Origin: Cudoniella acicularis
Lineage: Eukaryota > Ascomycota > Leotiomycetes > Helotiales > Helotiaceae
Direction: 5' to 3'
Length of the DNA stretch: 10,083 bases
Assembly (NCBI GenBank): GCA_013054445.1
Contig: JAAMPI010001830.1
Location: 1 to 10,083 of the forward strand
The number at the start of each line of letters is the position of its first letter. Within the stretch, counting starts at the first letter, position 1. The notes beneath the pieces were generated by a model. The model made no database searches, was not told the origin of the DNA, and was given only the letters and a program-made list of their open reading frames with translations. Of the stretch, positions 6,848-10,083 are shown one piece after another. The position numbers and the translations under genes were made by a program.

Positions 6848-7305
6848 GCTATATGTCTATACGATCCGCGAAAAACACACTAAAAATAGCTAAAACTTAT
6901 ACTTTTTAAAACGATATTATTAGTATAACGTTAAATAAAATTAATATTCCTTTTATATATAGATTCTAATTTACTTATTATTAAATATATTTAAATATAG
7001 GTTAATTAAATTAATATTTAGATATATAATATATGTTTCTGTTTTTTTATTTTTTAATTTTTCCTATTTTTTTACCTATTTTATATACTAAACTCTATAT
7101 TTCTTAAATATTTACTTATATTATTAACTTTATAGCTAGAAGGAGTATATAATCTAAAATTCTAAAGAGGCTAAAGTAAATATTTAATAAAGTTTACCTA
7201 GAAACTAAAGTCTTATATAAATCAAATAGCGTCGTATATACTAAAACTATTAGGTAAAAACTATATGTTTTAATATAAAACTGCCTAATCGTATAGACAT
7301 ATAGC
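6848..7305. repeat. AT-rich island bounded by an 18-bp perfect inverted repeat
   Basis: GCTATATGTCTATACGAT at 6848-6865 is exactly inverted at 7288-7305. The roughly 420 bp between them is extremely AT-rich and nearly lacks CG, unlike the RIP tract further right. The size and structure would fit a small non-autonomous element, but no target duplication is evident outside the arms. Confidence 0.45.
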
Positions 7306-7359
7306 CACCTACTATAAAACCTTTTAAATTACCGTATAGCTCTTCGCTACTCTCCTTTC

Positions 7360-7546
7360 TGTCACGGAGTTGGTTCACGTGACCTGTTCTACACGTGACC
7401 TGTTCTACACGTGACGGCGCTAGGCCTAAGCGAGGTTTCGGGCAGAGGTTAAATACGTAGTAGCTTCTCCCTTCCCCTTCTCTTCGTCGATTATTCTAAG
7501 TAATAGAGCACTGTTTACTTGACGTCTGCCTGACTGCTCTATAACA
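7360..7546 (+). mobile_element. Solo LTR B of the same family (187 bp)
   Basis: It begins TGTCACGG, ends CTATAACA and is flanked by an exact 5-bp target duplication CTTTC at 7355-7359 and 7547-7551. It shares with LTR A the TGTCAC start, CACGTGACC and TATTCTAAGTAATAGA (7492-7507). It keeps 19 CA/TG dinucleotides, although both flanks are almost free of them, so it is not RIP-mutated like its surroundings. No internal retrotransposon sequence adjoins it. It is longer than LTR A, partly through a 16-bp tandem repeat near its left end. Relation by descent is clear from the motifs but overall similarity is modest. Confidence 0.85.
7376..7415 (+). repeat. 16-bp tandem repeat with CACGTGAC cores
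   Basis: CACGTGACCTGTTCTA occurs at 7376 and 7392, and a third CACGTGAC starts at 7408, giving three cores at exactly 16-bp spacing. CACGTG is the palindromic E-box bound by bHLH factors (Cbf1/Pho4 type in fungi). LTR A has one copy at 6039, so the array is an expansion particular to LTR B. Confidence 0.7.
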
Positions 7547-8581
7547 CTTTCGATCCTCGATCTATCGCTTTCCTTATTACGAGGCCGGTAGCTAGGGATC
7601 CCGGCTATACTACTATTATAAGAGTAGCGGCGTAACTCTAGTCTTTATATTACCTCCTCCCCCTTATACGACTAATCTAGCTTATCGCCTTAGGGACATG
7701 CCTAATAATAAAAAGGCCTCGCGATCTCGAGAGACCGGATACGAGAGATTCCGACTATAGCGCTATTCGTAATAGGGTAGGCATAGGTAGGTAAAAGAGC
7801 TATACTATCCTCTTACTTAGCCGCAGACTACGGCTATTACGTAATCCTCGGCGTAGTAAGGTAGAAGCTAGCTATGTCGTCGTACGGTATTTATTCGATT
7901 AGTTAGATTATATCGTATAAAAGGAATTTTAAGGGTAGGCCTTTACCGTCGTAATTACTAAAGCGTATTACTATAAAGATCGCGATAGTATAGCGGTAAA
8001 GAGAGAGCTAAAAGCTAAAACCGGGATTATACTCGTATATTAATTATATAGTATATTCTAAAGGGATCGCCGTAGCGACAAGTAAGAAGATCGAATCTAG
8101 AGTAATAGATCGAGGGCTTAGGTTTTGAATAGGCTATCCCGTAAGGCTTTTTAGCTACGGCGACGCTAATAGAGCGGGGATTCTAAGGTAACTCTAGTTA
8201 GTATAGTTTAACGACGTATAATAAGACTAGAAAGACTAAACGAGAGGGTATTAGGGACAGGATAGAAGAGAAAGATAGTCGAGAAGCGCGAAAGAATAGT
8301 ATTAGCTAAGAAAATATCTTCTTATCTTATTATATTATAGAATTAGAATAGTAAGAGAGCGTTTTTACGTCTCTAATAGGCTAAATCTGTCTTAATATAA
8401 AAGATCTTATATATAGAATAGTATAGGCGGGATTTATTATTATTATCTTAACGTAATCTTAGATAAGATCTCGTAATATATATAAGAATAACTAGATTTA
8501 TCTTAGCTCTATATTATAGACCTAGTTCGACGCCTTAACGCTAGGCTAGATTAACTTAATAATAGCCTGTCCTTTTAATCG

Positions 8582-8806
8582 CTAGTCGATTTAATAACTT
8601 AACGACTAACCGAGTGACTTATTATCTAGGGGAGTTGTTTACGGACTACTTCGCTTACTAGCGCTATTTATATAGTTAAATAGAGCTTCTCTCTCTAAAA
8701 GAACCTCTTCTTTTCTCCTTAGCTTAGTCTCTTCGATAATATAACACCTTCTTATAAATACGTCTTTACGTAACGTTAGAGCCCTATTGCCTTTATAAAG
8801 CCGTAA
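8582..8806 (-). repeat. Left arm of long inverted repeat
   Basis: 225 bp matching 9511-9735 in opposite orientation, including perfect stretches of 32 bp (8582-8613) and 40 bp (8649-8688). Read on the minus strand it gives the same protein-like frame as the right arm read on the plus strand, with segments such as RIYKKVLYY, SSI and LVVKLLNRL shared. This arm is somewhat richer in G/C, so it carries less mutation. Confidence 0.8.
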
Positions 8807-8875
8807 CACTTATTAATTCTAGCCGTTTAATAGTAGAGAGCATTTAAGATAAGTATATTTCGTTTCTTAATTTAG

Positions 8876-9397
8876 TTAAGAATAGTTATTTATATAATCT
8901 TAGATCCGATTATATTAAGTAACGACGAATCTATAAACACTAAGCTTTATACCGATATTAGTAGTCTTAATATCGACCTTATAGCTAAATACGATTCCTA
9001 TTCGCTATATATTATAGATAACCTAATAGACGGTAACGGCTTCGGCTTTAGAACTACTCTCGTTTATAATCGTCTTATCGCTAACTATTAAGATAATAAG
9101 AACGATAATAGCGAAGTCGATAGCGTAAAGCTTTAGCTTACTATTAACTATCCAAGGTTAACCTCTTTTAACCGTAAGTATATTATATAATAAGCTAATA
9201 AGCTATAGATAAATATCGAGATTATATAAAAAAGCGTAAGTTATATTAACTTTAATATTATTAAAGAGATAAAAGACGAGAATATTAATATCTTCGTTAA
9301 AAGAAACGTTAATAATAATAATAATATTCGTTTTATAAAAAGATTAAAGATATATATTATTTCTTATAATAATTTAGCCTTTAATAATAATATTTTA
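8876..9397 (+). pseudogene. Mostly open frame in the spacer of the inverted repeat (weak)
   Basis: One plus-strand frame of 174 codons has only six stops (9089, 9134, 9188, 9191, 9206, 9227), few for such AT-rich DNA. The longest open part is 71 codons (8876-9088), with an acidic, Asn/Ile/Leu-rich reading such as DPIILSNDESINTKLY and IIDNLIDGNGFGFRTT. The Asn and Ile excess is partly forced by base composition. No motif is recognised. Confidence 0.22.
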
Positions 9398-9510
9398 TAA
9401 TTATAAGATAATAAGTATAGGTTTGTTTAATCTTTATAACTAGGCCTAGCTATAGTGTCTCTTTAATAATTAGACTTAACTAACGACCTTTTATTAAATT
9501 ATCGCCGTTA

Positions 9511-9735
9511 TTACGGCTCTATAAAAGTATTAAGGCCTTAACGTTATATAAAGACATATTTATAAAAAGGTATTATATTATAAAAAGACTAAACTAAAAA
9601 TAAAAGAAAAAGGTTTTCTTAAAAAGAAAAGCTCTATTTAACTATATAAATAGCGCTAGTAAGCGAAGGAGTTCGTAAGTGATTCTTTTAAATAATAAGT
9701 TATTCGGTTAGTCGTTAAGTTATTAAATCGACTAG
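9511..9735 (+). repeat. Right arm of long inverted repeat
   Basis: Inverted match of 8582-8806, of equal length, with about 36 mismatches and two compensating 1-bp gaps by hand alignment, which is roughly 83% identity. Most mismatches are transitions, with A or T usually on this side, as expected if it suffered more RIP. The spacer between the arms is 704 bp. Confidence 0.8.
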
Positions 9736-10083
9736 TTTTAAACTAGGTCTATAATAGATATCACGTATAGTTAAAAGTTTTTATAGTCGATATTTTATAT
9801 ATTTAAAGACTATTTAACCTTTTCTCTTATTAGAAGATCGAAGTACTTAAATATTATATAATATTTCGAGACTAATCGTTAGCTTAACTAATAGCTAGTC
9901 GTAAAGTCGGATTAATAATATAAGAGTAAGAAGTAAGGCGATATTACTAGTAGTTATTATATATAAAATCTTAATATATTATAAATAAAAGTAAATTAAA
10001 ATATAATATAAGATTATTATAAAAGGTTAAATACGAAGCTCTTATTTAATAAAGAAATCCCTTTACTTATATAGATCTCTAAA
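9511..10083 (+). pseudogene. RIP-destroyed coding frame of an unidentified element
   Basis: In the plus-strand frame that includes CATATTTATAAAAAGG near 9553, the reading is coherent over the right arm and continues past it to the window edge, interrupted only by TAA and TAG. Segments such as RHIYKKVLYYKK, AKEFVSDSF, LVVKLLNRLV and SLA-stop-LIASRKVGLII look like basic, helical protein. Most stops could be former CAA or CAG (Gln) or TGG (Trp). The left arm conserves the same frame with substitutions, the best argument that it is coding. TGA is absent anyway because TG is depleted, so the stop spectrum alone proves nothing. Family unknown; a transposon protein is the natural guess. Confidence 0.35.

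Larger units (their letters stand above)
6148..7359. repeat. RIP-affected tract, first part
   Basis: Sequence with few CA/TG dinucleotides and many TA, bordered by solo LTR A and interrupted by solo LTR B. It changes along its length. Positions 6148-6300 still have some CA/TG, 6360-6640 is pyrimidine-rich with C runs near 6371-6391, and 6880-7280 is extremely AT-rich. It probably consists of several different decayed repeats. No intact gene is present. Confidence 0.7.
7552..10083. repeat. Saturated RIP-like tract running off the right edge
   Basis: CA and TG are almost missing while CG is kept: in 9001-9360 I count one CA, no TG and 18 CG. This is what exhaustive C to T change at CpA on both strands leaves behind. 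All frames are closed by many TAA/TAG codons and no intact gene exists. The content must be repeated DNA, because RIP acts on duplicated sequence. Within it, 8582-9735 holds a long inverted repeat and 9314-9323 a short AAT run. Positions 7552-8580 contain nothing that I can identify. Confidence 0.8.

Noticed and set aside
6001..7546. One full-length LTR retrotransposon bounded by LTRs A and B
   Set aside because: Each LTR has its own, different 5-bp target duplication (TTCCT and CTTTC) on both sides, and the two differ in length and sequence, so they are separate solo insertions.
9309..9326. AAT microsatellite as a functional element
   Set aside because: Only about four to five units in DNA already made of A, T and TA-rich words; not distinguishable from background.
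7552..10083. CRISPR array or origin because of repeated short AT-rich words
   Set aside because: The repeated TATA, TTAATA and AATAAT words follow from CpA to TpA mutation and are not regularly spaced; the host is a fungus.

Overview
The window looks like a chromosome segment of a filamentous ascomycete (Pezizomycotina). It has a single-exon Ure2p-type glutathione S-transferase gene, a Zn(II)2Cys6 regulator gene with a 54-bp GT...CTGAC...CAG intron, and on the right a long tract mutated in the manner of repeat-induced point mutation (RIP, CpA to TpA on either strand). No species can be named from the sequence.

Layout. Positions 1-1224 hold no convincing gene, only a short possible C-terminal fragment at the left edge on the minus strand. 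A glutathione S-transferase gene (1225-1914, minus) and a Zn2Cys6 transcription factor gene (2644-4176, plus) are transcribed away from each other across a 729-bp shared intergenic region. That region contains a diverged tandem duplication of about 160-180 bp with a 21-bp block identical in both units. The GST TATA box lies in one unit. The arrangement suggests a regulator next to a gene it may control, but the sequence does not prove this.

From about 4177 to 6000 the window is a junkyard of non-saturated gene remnants. There is low-complexity sequence with one undetermined base at 4441. Next is a broken minus-strand gene with a coiled-coil N-terminus (4557-4982). Then comes a minus-strand acidic coding remnant (5315-5689) that I tentatively compare with the N-terminus of fungal DUF3435 (tyrosine-recombinase-like) proteins. 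Most of their in-frame stops are explained by CAA/CAG to TAA/TAG changes.

From about 6148 to the right end the DNA is heavily RIP-like, and CA and TG dinucleotides are almost absent while CG is kept. Two solo LTRs of one retrotransposon family sit at the edge of this tract and inside it: 6001-6142 (target duplication TTCCT) and 7360-7546 (target duplication CTTTC). Both keep their CA/TG dinucleotides, so they look younger than the RIP, or escaped it because they are short. Further right a long inverted repeat (8582-8806 against 9511-9735, about 83% identical by hand alignment) carries a shared protein-like reading frame. This is the clearest trace of the unnamed element that was mutated there.

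I found no intact novel system. The items most worth following are the inverted-repeat element, the solo-LTR chronology, the duplicated promoter block and the possible recombinase remnant.
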